The notes beneath the pieces are model-generated. The model saw nothing but the letters and a program-made list of their open reading frames with translations. It searched no databases and was not told the DNA's origin. DNA of 64,000 bases. Source: Setaria digitata (Eukaryota > Nematoda > Chromadorea > Rhabditida > Setariidae). A program made the position numbers and the translations under genes. Positions 46,256 to 64,000 of the stretch are shown piece after piece (the stretch's first letter is position 1; each line of letters starts with the position of its first letter). The stretch is from NCBI GenBank assembly GCA_003640385.1, contig RCAB01000002.1, positions 62,001-126,000 on the forward strand, given 5' to 3'.

Positions 46256-48015
46256 TTAACTTAATTTCCCTAATTTGCAAGTTGAGATTGGATTCTTATG
46301 ACCATTTGAATTTTTATATAAAATCGCCGTTTTCAAAATAATCATAATTATCATCTTCAAGCAACTGTAGTCGAACAGTATGTGGTCTAACGATCCTTTA
46401 AACTCTTTTAGTTTGAAAGAGGTCGTCGAGCCTTGAAGCGCACGAATCAAACTCGAGTTGCTTCTTGTGCGTTGCTCACTGTCTTCACGTGCTTGAAACT
46501 CCAAAACAAATTTTTGCAGCTGTCCTTAGATTTTAATATTCATGGTACTGAGCTGTTTTACTTATTTTCCTGCATTTTGGTTTTCGTATAGGTTAAAAGT
46601 CAATGAATTGAATGATAGCAATGAAATTGGCTTGGATTTTAACATAATTCTCATACTGCATGATTAATTGCCCACTATGGAAAAATTTTTTCTAAATATT
46701 TTCTTTAAGTTTGCAGTTTCTTTGGCTAGTGAATATTAGTGTAGAGAAGTAAAAATTATTTCTGTAGATAAACTATCAGTAATATTATCGTACGCCTTTT
46801 CTTTTAATTTCAGTTAGGTAAGTGACCTAAGCTTGTTTTTTTTTTCACTAGCAAAGCATCGGAATCTCAAAAAAAACAAGCATACACCCACCCTGAGCAT
46901 ATATTTGCACTTTGTGAGCAAATTCCTCGGCAGGAAAACTTTTTGGATTAAATCAATCACCTCATGTCTTATTCTGTCAACCACCGATTTCTCAACAATT
47001 TCCCAATTTTAATAATTTTTCTCTCTTGAAAAAGAGCTACATTGAAATTAACTATGCTTGTGCTTACTAGCATAATTTTCATTCTTAACAAAACTTTGCT
47101 TTCAGTTATCGAATCTAATATCCTGTATATGTTTGTGGCAAATATGGCCAGTCCTAGGTGCTGAACTATATATTACTAGGCTTTTCGTCATTTATGGTGA
47201 AGAAGATTGCGCATTAAGTTGAAAAATTGAAATGCAAAGAAGAGATACAGCGGTATTCTTTTCTTGACTTCTTGCCTAAGTAGCCATTATGAGTATGTCT
47301 TTCGTCGCCAAGTTGTTAACAGAAGCTAAAACGTTAGCATGACTTGTCAAAGCAGCGTCTTACAGCTTGTCCTGAGTTTTTGAAATCTAAAACACCAGTT
47401 TATAATGATAAATGTTTTGTGAATAGCATTTGTTAGATTCAGACATGTGTTGCGAAAGAGCAGAATTTATCAAAGAAGCACAAAAAATTCATAAACAAAA
47501 CATATGACCAAACTGTCCATTTTATGATTCGAGAAGCTTCTTAAAGACAATCGTATAAGGATCAATTCATTATAATTAGGAGTGAGTGAATAGAGTGATG
47601 ACAACCGGCGAAAGTATTTAGAGTCAGCCGAAGGAAAAAAAAGGACGGAAAACTGGAAAACACATATGAGCTCCTAATGCCCATGAAATAAAAATTATCT
47701 AATAGCTTCTTTTAGTGCTTCAGCAAGCAATTCAACTTTTAAGCTAGAGTTCTTGGAGGGGATGAACGATGGCATACTGCTGAGACTCATTAAAAGAATA
47801 CATTTACCGGACGGAAGAATTAAGAAGATGAATAGAAATTTGTAGTTTTATGCTAGATTCTTCGTCGTAAGTCTAAGGAAAAGCCTTCTTACATTTTCAA
47901 GCAAAGGAGTAATCTCCTCATCAGAATCGTACGAGGATTTGGTTAAATGTATAAATGAAAGAGTCAGAGCCAGAGCAATAGGAAGAAAACGGACTTGAGG
48001 GTGAATGGAAATTGG
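46256..48015 (-). CDS. Unrecognised gene, two candidate exons
   Basis: Minus-strand candidate exons 48015-47893 (123 bases, acceptor AAAATAG, donor GTAAGA) and 46519-46256 (acceptor GGACAG, TAA end) are both phase 0 and join cleanly. The first reads a hydrophobic segment (VRFLPIALALTLSFIHL) then acidic SSYDSDEEITPLLEN. The second starts LQKFVLEFQAREDSEQ and continues RTRSNSSLIRALQGS, then a lower-quality tail that may run into an intron (possible donor GTTAGA after KEFKG). The hydrophobic run could be a signal peptide or anchor. No domain recognised and no start Met assigned. Another exon-like stretch (about 47790-47700, SSMPSFIPSKNSS) lies in the presumed intron and could belong to it. Confidence 0.3.
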
Positions 48016-48080
48016 CTATTTTGTAAAGGCCAACAAAATTATCTAGTTTAAGACTTGAGGATTTCCTGGTATAGTTTCTA

Positions 48081-53741
<5,661 letters not shown>

Positions 53742-56700
53742 ATGATAATGCTGCTGCTAATTATTTTACTTTTCGCCGCTACTGTTTCTTCTGGTGCTCA
53801 GAAACTCGGTTCGTTCATTCCTAAATTTTGCTTATTTTCTAATTTTTTTCTTAAAAAATTACAGTCGGAAACGGAATGAGCCGAACAGTTCAAATGAACA
53901 GAGAAGTGCCTGCACTTTACTTTTTGACTTATGAGAGCATAGTTCCTTCAACACGGACTACTGCCAAATTTGTAGCAAAAAAATTATAGTTTTCATGAGA
54001 ATGGAAGTAGTTACAGCTATTAGCTCTATTAAAATATTTGCCATCGTAAGACCCTGTAATGGAAGCTGACTGTTTATAGATCTTTTTCTGTATCTGTTAA
54101 TAGGTAGCAATACTGGGAAGTCTTTTCGGTTCTGACCTCAGTAAATTGTGTCATTGTTTGTTCATAGTTTGCTAAAACAAATGAAATTGAGAAATATGAA
54201 ATCAGGAAATAAAATAAAATTTTTAATAAAGAAGCAATATTTACAATTCTGCAGACAGCAATTTAACCAGGAAGTCAGCTAAAGTCGGCTACAGTTCGAT
54301 GTGGTTGCCTCGCCCATTCCGAATCACTTGCTGTTTAAGTGGATATCCGGTGCCGGAGAACCCTCAAGTACTTTATCTGGTTTTATGTATATTTCTGTAG
54401 TACAATGCAAAATAAGACGCATGATGAAAATTAAATCTTTTTTTATTTCTATTCAGTAACGTTCTTTAGGACAATGACGCAGTTAGGTAGATAGCCTGGA
54501 ATACTTTTGAAGAGAAGTATTCAAGGAGCTAAAACCAAAGTCTATTTTCATAATTTTGAGAAATCGAGGCATCTTATAGTCTAATTTCACGTAGTGATAT
54601 ACTTAGACTCTAGTGAGGTTCCACGGTAAAAAGAAATAACAATATGAGTATCACTTTCTACTGAATAGCTATGCCGATGCAAAGCTGCCATAAGATTAAT
54701 GCCACATGCACTCACTTAGTCGATGCAATAAATTTCTTGCCCTATTATTTGTCTGTTGAGCATTAGCAGACTTTGGGTTATTTATAAGATAGAAGTGAAC
54801 AAAGCTTGTCGAATTTGAATTTGTACTAACTTAAGTCAACTTTATTTATTTTCGTGATAGCGAAGTGACGAAATTTTCTCTCAGTGCAATTTCAGTTTCA
54901 GGTAATTCGAAATTGGACTCATGAGGAATCAGATTTCACAGCTGATGAGCGATATAATGAGCATATTGTTCCCAGTAGCAGCAGTAGCATTGGATCCCGA
55001 GCTTGGGGAACTCCCAGAGAGAAGGTGGTTGACTCGAAATGCCGTGTGTATCACGGTAGCTACCTGTTATCTGCTTCTGCACTCTTCACCTTTGATGATT
55101 TTAGTGGCGTCGGCGTTGCCTGTAAATGTCCGGGTATGTTTGCCCGTCCCTTGGTTTTCCCATTTTTAGATTTATAGTTGAGCAAGGAGAATATAAAATA
55201 GCTTGGGTAAGAATATTTTTCTTGAAATTATAATTGATTTTATGTGAAATTTTTTAGAAGTGCCAGCTAATGAATACTTAGACCGGAACTGTAGGCGACT
55301 TAAGCCTTGCCTGAATAATGGCCATCGCTCCTTCAGTTCTAGTCCGCACTGTATTTGCCCAGAGCCATATTTCGGGGAACAGTGTGAGAAATACTGCGAT
55401 CAGGGACAGCGAATGAGAGGTTCGTTGAATAACTTCGATAAATCTGATTTCGTCTTTTTTTGGCGAACATATTGATGTTGGAAGAAAAGCTTCCAGTGCA
55501 GAGTGCGATTTTCTTAAACGGAGGCAGCTCATTTGGTTGTGATTCTCTTCTAAGTTCCGAAGTGCTTTTGTTGAAACAGTGTTCTACAAGTTTATTGGAT
55601 TAACACTTCACTTTTATGAGGAGAACAGCTCTCAACTGTTCTTGCAGAAGTTTCTCGAGTAGAAGTATAAAGTACACTGCTTGATACGTGTGACTATGGC
55701 TTACCTTGAAAACTAGTAGAATTTATCAGTTGCAAACTGCGCCGTAATTCTGAGGCTGAAGTTCCGTACTGCAGGAGCTGATGGTAGTGATTACTGTGGA
55801 TGCACACCATTTTATCAGGGTGAGGAATGTCGAAATATAGTCTGTTTGAATGGTGGCACTGAGATACGGCGTCACTGCCGATGTCCCCCGAATTTTCTCG
55901 GTTATCACTGCGAGATTGATGCTAATCGTACATCGGTTATGTCACGATTTCACGGCTATCGAGAACAGGTTCGCTGCCCTACCACATTCAACTTCTTAAT
56001 CTTCTAAGTATGTTATTCCCAATTTGTGTTGCTCAAAGAGTTTCATTAACTCACTTCTTTTATCCAGCCACTTCTATCACTTCTTGAAAAACATAAGGAC
56101 TGATTCGATCTGTTTAATAGATGTTGATGCCTGAAGGCTATTTGTTACGTTTTGAATAGTGAGATAGGAAAGAGCTGTGGGGAGGAAATGTGATGATAGG
56201 AAGGCATAGAAAAGCTCTCGATGCTAAACAAAAAAAAGCAGAGCTAATTAAAGTTATCTGACAGTAGCAGTAACAAATTAATGTAAGTGAAATTATTCAT
56301 AATATTTTCTTCTCATGTGAAAGTTTCCCACTAGAAACAAATAGTTCAACACACTAATGCATTAGCGGTTTATACGTTAATGTCAGTAGTCCTGTGCAAA
56401 CGTAAAGGAAAGCTTTCGATAAGGGTCAAGTAGTATATTCCGCATGTAAAGGCTCAGCCCAAGTTGGATAGTGTCTCTTGAAGTGAATTTTCGTTATTCA
56501 TCGTCAGATTCACTTAGAACAGTGTAGTGGTAGTGAGCAGATAATTAGTCAGACACATTTTAGAAATTAAATTTTAAAGTTTCCACATTTCTTTCGTTTA
56601 CTTATCATTCACTCTCTGAAGAATGTACTCAGGTATAGATTGTTTAGACACATTTGATTAAGTTACACCAATACATTCATAATCAAGAACAACAGAAAGC

Positions 56701-57924
56701 TTGTGGAATTTATAGAGTATCTATCAGGACAGTGACTTCCTGACACGAGATGTATCAAGCACAATATTCAGCCTCGTCATGATTGCTGTCCTCGTCCTTT
56801 CCATGTACTTGTTAATGAAGCACAGAATGCAGGTTTGTCACCTGTTGGTGCAGTTTATTTCAAGTCTTATCACAATTGCTAACTGCATTACCTAATTGTA
56901 TTCTTTAACACCCACAGGAAGCTTTTCCCTTTATAATATATCATTGCAAAAAGCGCTGCTTCAGTGCGATAAATCTTAAAAAACTCTGACAAATCGATCC
57001 GAAGCATTTCGATGAGTGCTTCACTGTCTCGTTAACTCTGCTCGAAATTGTATCAGCTAGTCTTACTCTTTTGTAAACAACCGATTCTCATAGTCCCATT
57101 CACTTTCCTCGCAAATAATCCTCCCCAATCTAACCTATTCCGATCTCTCTTATTTCCTGAGCCTTTCAAGCATCGATCTCGTCCTGTTTTAGGTTCAAAA
57201 CCGATTCGCGACTGTTCGACGTCAGGCAGTCATTCGGTCGGCTATTGAAATCAGTTCACGCCGTGGTAACGTAGTCGTGGCGGAAGATCCCGGAATTCTG
57301 TCCTTCAGGACCATTCCGTTTCTCAATGAAGGACCTCCTCCTTACATAATAAATCCTCACAGAGGTCAGCAGTACAAATATCATAGATTACAACTTCAAA
57401 AATTTTCCAATAAAATTTCAGCATCAAAATTTTCAGGAAGGTCTCATCGACAAGACAATCTGCCCCCATTGCCAACTTATGAAGATGCCACGAAATTACC
57501 TCCATTTATTAGGTAAGTTTTATAACAATCTTCAAAGGAAGAATCTCCATAATGTTTCTTTTATTTGAAAGGCTATGTGTCTCGAGCAAATTATTCTTGA
57601 AATAATAATTGATAATAATAAGAAGAAATGAGAATGAATTGAAATTTCAGGAGCCAGGTGGGAGAGGAAATAAGATTAGAAGAAGAAGAAGAGGTGGTAA
57701 GTGCTCCATTAGCTGAATTACAAATTAATGAACAGCTGTCAGGAACCGAAACTGATAATGAAACCCCAATAATACTGCCACCATCCTATTTGATGGAACC
57801 ATGTCAGTCTCTGGAATCATCTACCTCGGTACCAGGTGGAGCATCTGTACACATGCATATTTTCAGCACTGATAACAGTTCTATTACATTTAGCAAAAAG
57901 GCATTAACAAGGAAGAGTATATGA
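53742..57924 (+). CDS. Single-pass EGF-domain membrane protein with PPxY tail
   Basis: Ten-exon model, about 500 aa: 53742-53808, 53865-53971, 54295-54396, 54902-55133, 55258-55419, 55775-55968, 56716-56832, 57193-57364, 57437-57512, 57651-57924 (TGA). Exons 4-10 are firm. Exons 1-3 rest on phase agreement and a good signal peptide (MIMLLLIILLFAATVSSGA). The ectodomain contains NWTHEESDF, then two Cys-rich EGF-like modules (CLNNG...CICPEPYFGEQCE, about 180-218; CLNGG...CRCPPNFLGYHCE, about 250-275). The transmembrane helix (FSLVMIAVLVLSMYLLM) is at about 300-320. The cytoplasmic tail holds EGPPPYII, LPTYEDATKLPP and ILPPSYLM: two PPxY motifs plus a near-match, as recognised by WW domains of NEDD4-type E3 ligases. 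No DSL domain is visible, so it is not called a Notch ligand. It may be an orphan receptor or adaptor. Confidence 0.8.
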
Positions 57925-60900
57925 AAGCAGTTCTGTGATGCATCGATGCACTGCGTGCCTCTTCTTCTTCACTCTCGATGGATCCACTCGTAATACACGT
58001 GATTCTGTGTCTCATTTGCCTTGACCTCTTCGATATCTAACTTTCTTAAAAACACGCGGGTTCATTTTGATTGTTTCCATGTTCACATCATAATTCTTTT
58101 ATATTGAAAGTATATGCATGGTATTTGTTTACTTCTAGTCATTTAGAATGAGTTTTCTCTTTTTTTTGGCAACTTTATTTCCCGGAAAAGTATTTTTTGT
58201 ACTTCCATTTCTGGCATTTCTGACTTAAAGCTCTTTGAGGTAACTATAGTTAAAAAGTTTGGGTTCATTTTTTTTTTTTTTTTTTGTAAATATTATAAGA
58301 AATAGAGAGATTAGGAACATTGGGGAATTTTATAAACTAAGAATATTAAAATTATGTTAAATCACTTTAATTAAACAATTGTGAAGTAGAAAATTGGAGA
58401 GAAAAAATTAGCAGAATACTCCACTTCAATCTATTTTTTGTTCACCTGATAAGATGGTTGTTTTAAAAGTTTTTGGATATTCGCAACGCTGGATATTTAC
58501 TTCAGAGTTATTTTAATAATATATTCTCATCTATAAATCTCTCTAGTTCAACTCATACTGCTTTCAGATGCAGAAACAGTCATGTTTAGTTTGGCAATTC
58601 TGTAAGTATTTAGCGAATTATTTATGGAAATTGCTTTTTTTTTTAACGAACGCCTGTAAAACAGAAATTAAGAAAATCTTGGAGAGTAAAATAGCAACCA
58701 TGGTAATCACAATTTTAAAAATAAAATCGACTTATTTTAAATAATATCTATGTTTCTTATGAATGTTGTTCATTCAAGTCGCCATATTTTCATGTGCTCA
58801 GTTGATAAAACATGGATATATTCAATAAAGATTTTCGACATTTAAGTAGTGCTATGCAAAAATTCTGTTAACTCTTTTAAGACATTGGGGAATTAATTTG
58901 CTTGCAGTTTTTAACAGGATTCTATTTCAACAGCATTTTCCATCATCATGAAAAAAGTACTATCTTCAGATATGGGGACCACTGATTCGAAATTTCCTTT
59001 CTATTTCCAGAATAATTATCAGATTACTCTAATCGTCTACAAAGCAGAATAGCGAATAGTCGCACCTTCTTCCTTACTTACTGTTAAGGTTAAAAACTAG
59101 CAATAATCAAGATTTTACAAGAATTTTTTTCTGGTTTCAGTGTAGTGTCATAATATTTTGGTTCTTTGGAATACGCTTTTATGATATAAGAGAAGTCAGG
59201 TGGGAGAAAAAGTGATAATTCCGTGTATGCGCGGAAATACGAATGTTTTCAGGAAAATGTTTTCACCGGAATCTTGTTCTAACCTTATCAGCATTCAAAA
59301 TGCAAACAAAATTTTTCTCAGTGCATTCATCAGCGCTGAGGAACCGTTTTGACAAAAGAACTTTAGAAATACTTCGAACAACAGCTGAATTGATTTAATG
59401 TTCGAATAAAATCTCTCATTAAGGACAAAATCTTATGGTCTTCCAGAAAATCCTAAACATAATCAAAAGGAAATCTAAGTTTAAACATAGTTTAAAATTA
59501 GAAAGGTTATTAGAAGAAAGGTCAAAAGAAGAAAAGAGTAGGGATGTAAACATTGATTTAATCAATCAAAGATATTATTTAGGTTGTCGCAATTCTTTAG
59601 GTTTAGAATTCTACAGTATAATATTTACGATAACGCCCAAAGCAAGGTTTTTTTTTGTCAGTGGAGCACATATACTGTGCGATGGACACCGAAGGAAAGT
59701 TGTTCATCAAACAATTCATTAATTCATTAATTGAACATTTAAAAGCCCACTTCATCTCATTTCGCAAAGAAGGCAGCATGAGGCAGTCGACGGATATTCC
59801 TTGGCTTCTTTGTGTTTCTCGTGCCTAATTACTGTATGGAAGAGAATCGTTAAATTTATTGCGAATACTCGCATTTCTTGCTTCTCTTTTGAAAAATACA
59901 AATTTTATAACATTGAATGAGGAATATGGGTTGAAAAAAGACTCGTTTCTTTTTGGTGCTATAACTATTAGTATTTGAAAAGAAAAAGTTTCCTCTTAAA
60001 AGTAGAAAGAATTAAGAAAAGGACAAATTCAAATCACCGCATGTTCATTTGTTGCTGTTTTGCAGATCTCTCAAAATTCCAACAGTGAAAATTTGGCAGC
60101 AAAGAGTGAATACTAAAAATTATACGGCTGACTATAGATTTCAAAAATAAATGAAATTATCATGTATTTCTAAGACAGAACAACGCTACTTTTTTTTGTT
60201 GGAGCATTAATACATTTCAAAAAGAGTTTTATAAAATGATGGTAAATTCATTTTTCGTTCTTTCTAATTTCATTTCTCGGTTGCTCCACGCAGAACAATT
60301 GAAATGAAGATATTCAAAATATTCCGTTCTTTTTTTTTCTCAACAATATTTTACTTTTATCGTCGAGTCACATCAAGAACTTTAAAATTTTGGAACTGTA
60401 ATTTTATCGGGAAGTTCTAAGTATGTTAAGGAATTGAAAAAAGACTTGAAAAGCAAATGACTTATCTTATCTGTTCTTAGTCCCACTTCAGAGCAAGTTT
60501 TCGAGCAAATTCACATTTTCTAGAGCAAATTTCCTTGTTCTAAAAACCAATTTTTCAAATTTTCATTAAGGGAAAACCAAAAAGTCAAGTTACATGTAAA
60601 CAACAGCCTCGGGGATTTTTCTTATTTGATTGATCAATTTCTCCTGGCCCACTTCCAAACATTCGCCTTTCAGTCCTACGGTTCAAAAATATTGTTATTT
60701 AAAATTTTGAAGTTCCTGAATGCGTCTTCTCTTCACTGAGCTGAATTAATTTTTAATGTTGCGCAATTTAGCACCCTAACATAACCAAGCGTATGGATAG
60801 AAAAGCTCATCGAAAAATTGGACCAATCAAGGAATATTTCTTTGTCGACATAGATCTGGAAGCCTCAGACGATACATCTTGAACTATAGCACTTCCAGCC

Positions 60901-63900
60901 GATCCTGCTGCATTGCAAGAACTCTTTCCTAAGGAATGGCCAATACCTTTATTACATATTCTTAACTTTTAAGCAAAAGCCTCATTGATCGAAAATCTGA
61001 CTCATATGAGTATGTTGCAAAATATATGAGATGCAAGCAAACGTGTCTTAGATTATACGACCAAAGACCATGCACTAATTTGAGGTTGGCCGATGACCCT
61101 TGGTAATAAGTTAACCTCAATTTGCCAGAAAAAGAGTTAGCAGCCATCTAAGTTAATGAGTAAAATGAGGATAACGAAGTATTAAAAGTAAAGAAATTGA
61201 ACATTATTGAAGTTGAAGAAAACATGTCGTCTGTTTTAAGGATCATTCTTTCTTCAACACTTTCGAGATTTTATTTCAGATTTTTCACTTCTACATGTCA
61301 TTATCATTCTATTAAGCATAAATACTGTCACCGTAACCACTCTTATCATCATTGTTGTCATTTATCATTATCTTCGTCTCTGCCATCGTCTTTTTGATTG
61401 CTAATCAGTAAAGAGCTGAACAAAAGAAAAAGTGGTGTACTGTTTTCAGTAGGCTCACTTAAATCCATCGGTGAGAGTGTAGTAGCTGCTGAACTGAACT
61501 GTCTGGTTGTTATCGTAGTTTCACATCGGGCGCCTCTCTGTCTACCCTTTCCTTTCTTCATTCTATTCCAGGAAATTACCTATCTTCAGTAGCACTTAAA
61601 GTGGTCACTTTGTCTCCTGCACACTTCTCAGCAATTATGTTAATTACCTATCTTAATTCTACTCTTTCTTATCTTACTTTTCTTACTCTTCTGCTTTCAC
61701 TCTTTCTCACTTATCAATTGCTGTTATCTCATCAACACAACCATTGTCATCCTCGTCTTCACAGCTATACCAATTCATTTTCCACTGCCGTCTTGTTGTT
61801 TTTACTAATTCTTTCAGGAAACTTCAAACTTATTATTATATTTCATGTGGAGTGGGCATTTTTTAATAAATTTGAATGTGCTTCACAAATTCCACACCAA
61901 TTTTTCTATTTTGCTTAGGGATTTCACATGCAAATTTCAGTGATCTATCGGATTTCTAAGCTTAAGTACGGTTAGACTTAGTTTTCTCTTCCTCACATTT
62001 GAAGAACGCTTCCTGATCGTTCGAATATCACTCGGTCCTTGTGAGACCAAAAAATTTCACTTTCACGGCATCTTGCAGCATCTTTTTTAACTTTGTTTAA
62101 TTCATCGATTATTATTTTTTTAAATCAAGTTGCTAATTTAGAGCACGAAGTTTTTCCTGAGAAAGTCAGTTCTAGAAAAAAGAAATTAACAAGTGTTTTC
62201 AGATTGCCATCTACTGCACTGTTAGTAATAAAGGTCGTCCATCGCATGCGCTTCAATGAGAGGTCACATTGTTCGGTCAAAATTATTCAAAAGACTTCTT
62301 ATGTAATCGATTGAAATGGCATTTTGCTCTAGCTGATTTTCTAATGAAGTTCTTGACTATATTAGTTGAACAGGCCTCTCAAGACGAGATTTCCCAGCTG
62401 AGCGGAATAACTTTAGTCGACGGCTGACCTTTTTGCGGTCAAGTGATTTGTAAAAGCATTCCCTGAAGCAGTGGCTGGATCAGAGTTAGTATCTTTAGCT
62501 AAGTGTGAACTTAGGACGCTGCAACACTGGCACAGTATCAGTTGTTGCGGAGAAGTCTACTAGTAATAGTATCTGGGCGCTTTAAATCGCTCACTGAAGT
62601 TGGACGAAACAGAAAAGTTTTTTTTTTCGGGCTAAAAAGCGCATGTGCTGTAGTTAGATTGGAATCTAAATAATTCATTAAAATTTCAGATTAGTATTTG
62701 AAATGAACAAATCGCTTGAAAATCTTGTCAGATTTCAGCTGCTGTTGTTTGAGCAAACAAAGAAGAGAAGGTGTCCTTGTTGGGGAGATACAGTTGTTTG
62801 TTGTTGTTCCATCAGTATTTCCTTTCACAAAATTCTGCTTTCAAACAGTCGTCGTTTGCTTGGGCTGTTGTGCCGTTATGTATCCGCTTCGGCAGTTGTG
62901 AAGATTAATGAGGATTTCAACCTAAGCCGAGCAACTTTTTTGAGAAAAATTATGTGCGGCACTGCAGGCAAGGCAAAAGTTTTGCTACTTTTTCAGTAGA
63001 ATAATTCGTTATTTCTAAAAAGATGAAATGAATTTTCCAATTGCAAGCAAAAATGAATGCAAATATAAAACACCGTACTAAACCTGTCAGAACGAAAAGG
63101 CGAATGAAACTTATTACCTTTCTCCTCTATTCCTTTCAAGTTATTTTTTTAATTGAGCTTTTCTTCGTCTTTAAATGTTTGATCATTCAAAGAAAAATTG
63201 CAATTCAAGGTCGTTTTGCAAAGATTTATTCAGAAAGTGCTTCATTGGCTCGTTTGTTTTCCAGCTTGGATTCCATCTGTTGATTAATTAACGCTGAAAA
63301 CCATATACTGACTGATTTTATCTAAAGAAGGAGCTTTCTCGTAGATTAGCATCACTTACTGCATAAAAAGGCTTGTATTTTGTCGTGTTTTGCTGTGTCG
63401 TAATTAGTGGTGGTTCATAACTCGTTATTATTTATAATTATTGAAATTATTACTCATTACAATAAGGTTATTTCAGTGGCATTGTTGACACCATTATTGT
63501 TAAAATCCTAAAAAAAAAGATTTTCAAAATTTCTTACAGATCTCGGCTTTTCTTTTTTCGAAGTTTGAAACTATATCTCTGTATCACATGATTCAGAGTG
63601 AGGGCATGCTTTCCAACGGTGCCATCACCAACACCTCTATTGCTACTAGAAGAAAGATAAATGAACACCTACATAAATGTTGTGAACGAAGAAATACTCA
63701 GCTGTAATAATGATGATGGCAAATTAGGAGAGTGGCTTTTTTAAACATTCTTTTTAATTTGTTGGAGAAATTCCTTTAAGATTTCGATCTGAAACGGAAA
63801 GAGCAAATTAGACATATATCCATTGCACTACTGGATTCAAACTTGTGCTACCTTCAGTGTAGTGAATATAAAGGAGGAATGTTTTTTGGTAGTAGTTGAG

Positions 63901-63999
63901 ATTTCTTTCAGAAGCAAAAAAAATGCGAATTTTAGATTTGACTAGGAAATGAGAAAATAGCGGATATCTTGAAACGATAAAGCTTATAAATTCAAGCAA
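57925..63999. other. Gene-poor right end of window
   Basis: AT-rich sequence 3' of the EGF/PPxY gene. A possible AATAAA lies at 58824-58829, about 0.9 kb past the stop. Coding-like but unsupported patches: 60793-60972 (+, listed separately), 61358-61561 (-, SPMDLSEPTENSTP), and 63041-63283 (+, an 80-codon frame with a basic N-terminus and one hydrophobic segment LLYSFQVIFLIELFFVF). No splice context or domain supports calling the last two genes. Confidence 0.4.
60793..60972 (+). pseudogene. Open frame with internal stop, possibly a TDP-43 N-terminal-domain relic
   Basis: From ATG 60793 the frame runs 29 codons to TGA 60880-60882 and then 29 more to TAA 60970-60972. The two halves read KEYFFVDIDLEASDD and IALPADPAALQELFPKEWP. 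The order EY-x-x-V, acidic patch, LP, then a helix ending in FP is reminiscent of the N-terminal ubiquitin-like fold of TDP-43/TDP-1 proteins. The match is short and by eye. No RRM-encoding sequence follows, so if real it is a fragment of a processed or decayed copy. Confidence 0.25.
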
Positions 64000-64000
64000 A

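Noticed and set aside
62703..62999. 98-codon + frame with Cys cluster
   Set aside because: Overlaps another open frame; no domain, no promoter or exon context.

Overview
This window reads as chromosomal DNA of a parasitic nematode. It is AT-rich (I estimate about two thirds A+T by eye). Genes are broken into many short exons by introns of 50 to 1,300 bases with TTTTCAG-type acceptors, and long gene-poor stretches lie between them. The best fit is a spirurid or filarial-type (clade III) worm. That placement is inferred from gene content, intron size and composition, not from a species marker.

Five multi-exon loci can be rebuilt exon by exon with consistent splice phases. From left to right: (1) the 3' part of a CK1/TTBK-type kinase-like gene on + (65-2601), whose catalytic-loop Asn and DFG Asp are both replaced, so it is probably a pseudokinase. 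(2) A complete ALK receptor tyrosine kinase gene (C. elegans scd-2 type) on - (13866-3753), 29 exons and about 1,426 residues, with MAM, LDLa, MAM, Gly-rich, EGF-like, transmembrane, kinase and tail regions in order. (3) An ATP-grasp-like locus on + (about 22360-26002) with good splice sites but several in-frame stops, most likely a decaying gene. (4) Striatin on - (33593-27447), 19 exons, with a coiled coil and WD40 repeats. (5) A GTPBP1/2-type GTPase on + (39070-43188), 12 exons. (6) A single-pass membrane protein on + (53742-57924) with two EGF-like modules and a cytoplasmic tail carrying PPxY motifs.

The rest (13.9-22.3 kb, 33.6-39 kb, 43.2-53.7 kb and 57.9-64 kb) is mostly AT-rich intergenic DNA. 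Several coding-like islands in it form two-exon pieces of unrecognised genes: 18700-20291 on -, 45199-45717 on + and 46256-48015 on -. There are also near-perfect short hairpins, a 274-base T homopolymer and a CpG-dense block with alternating purine/pyrimidine runs near 37.5-38.3 kb. I saw no rRNA, tRNA, CRISPR array or intact transposon.

Functionally, ALK, striatin, the CK1-like protein and the EGF/PPxY protein are signalling or scaffold proteins. GTPBP1-type proteins act with ribosomes and mRNA turnover. The loci are independent transcription units with their own spacing; nothing suggests an operon.
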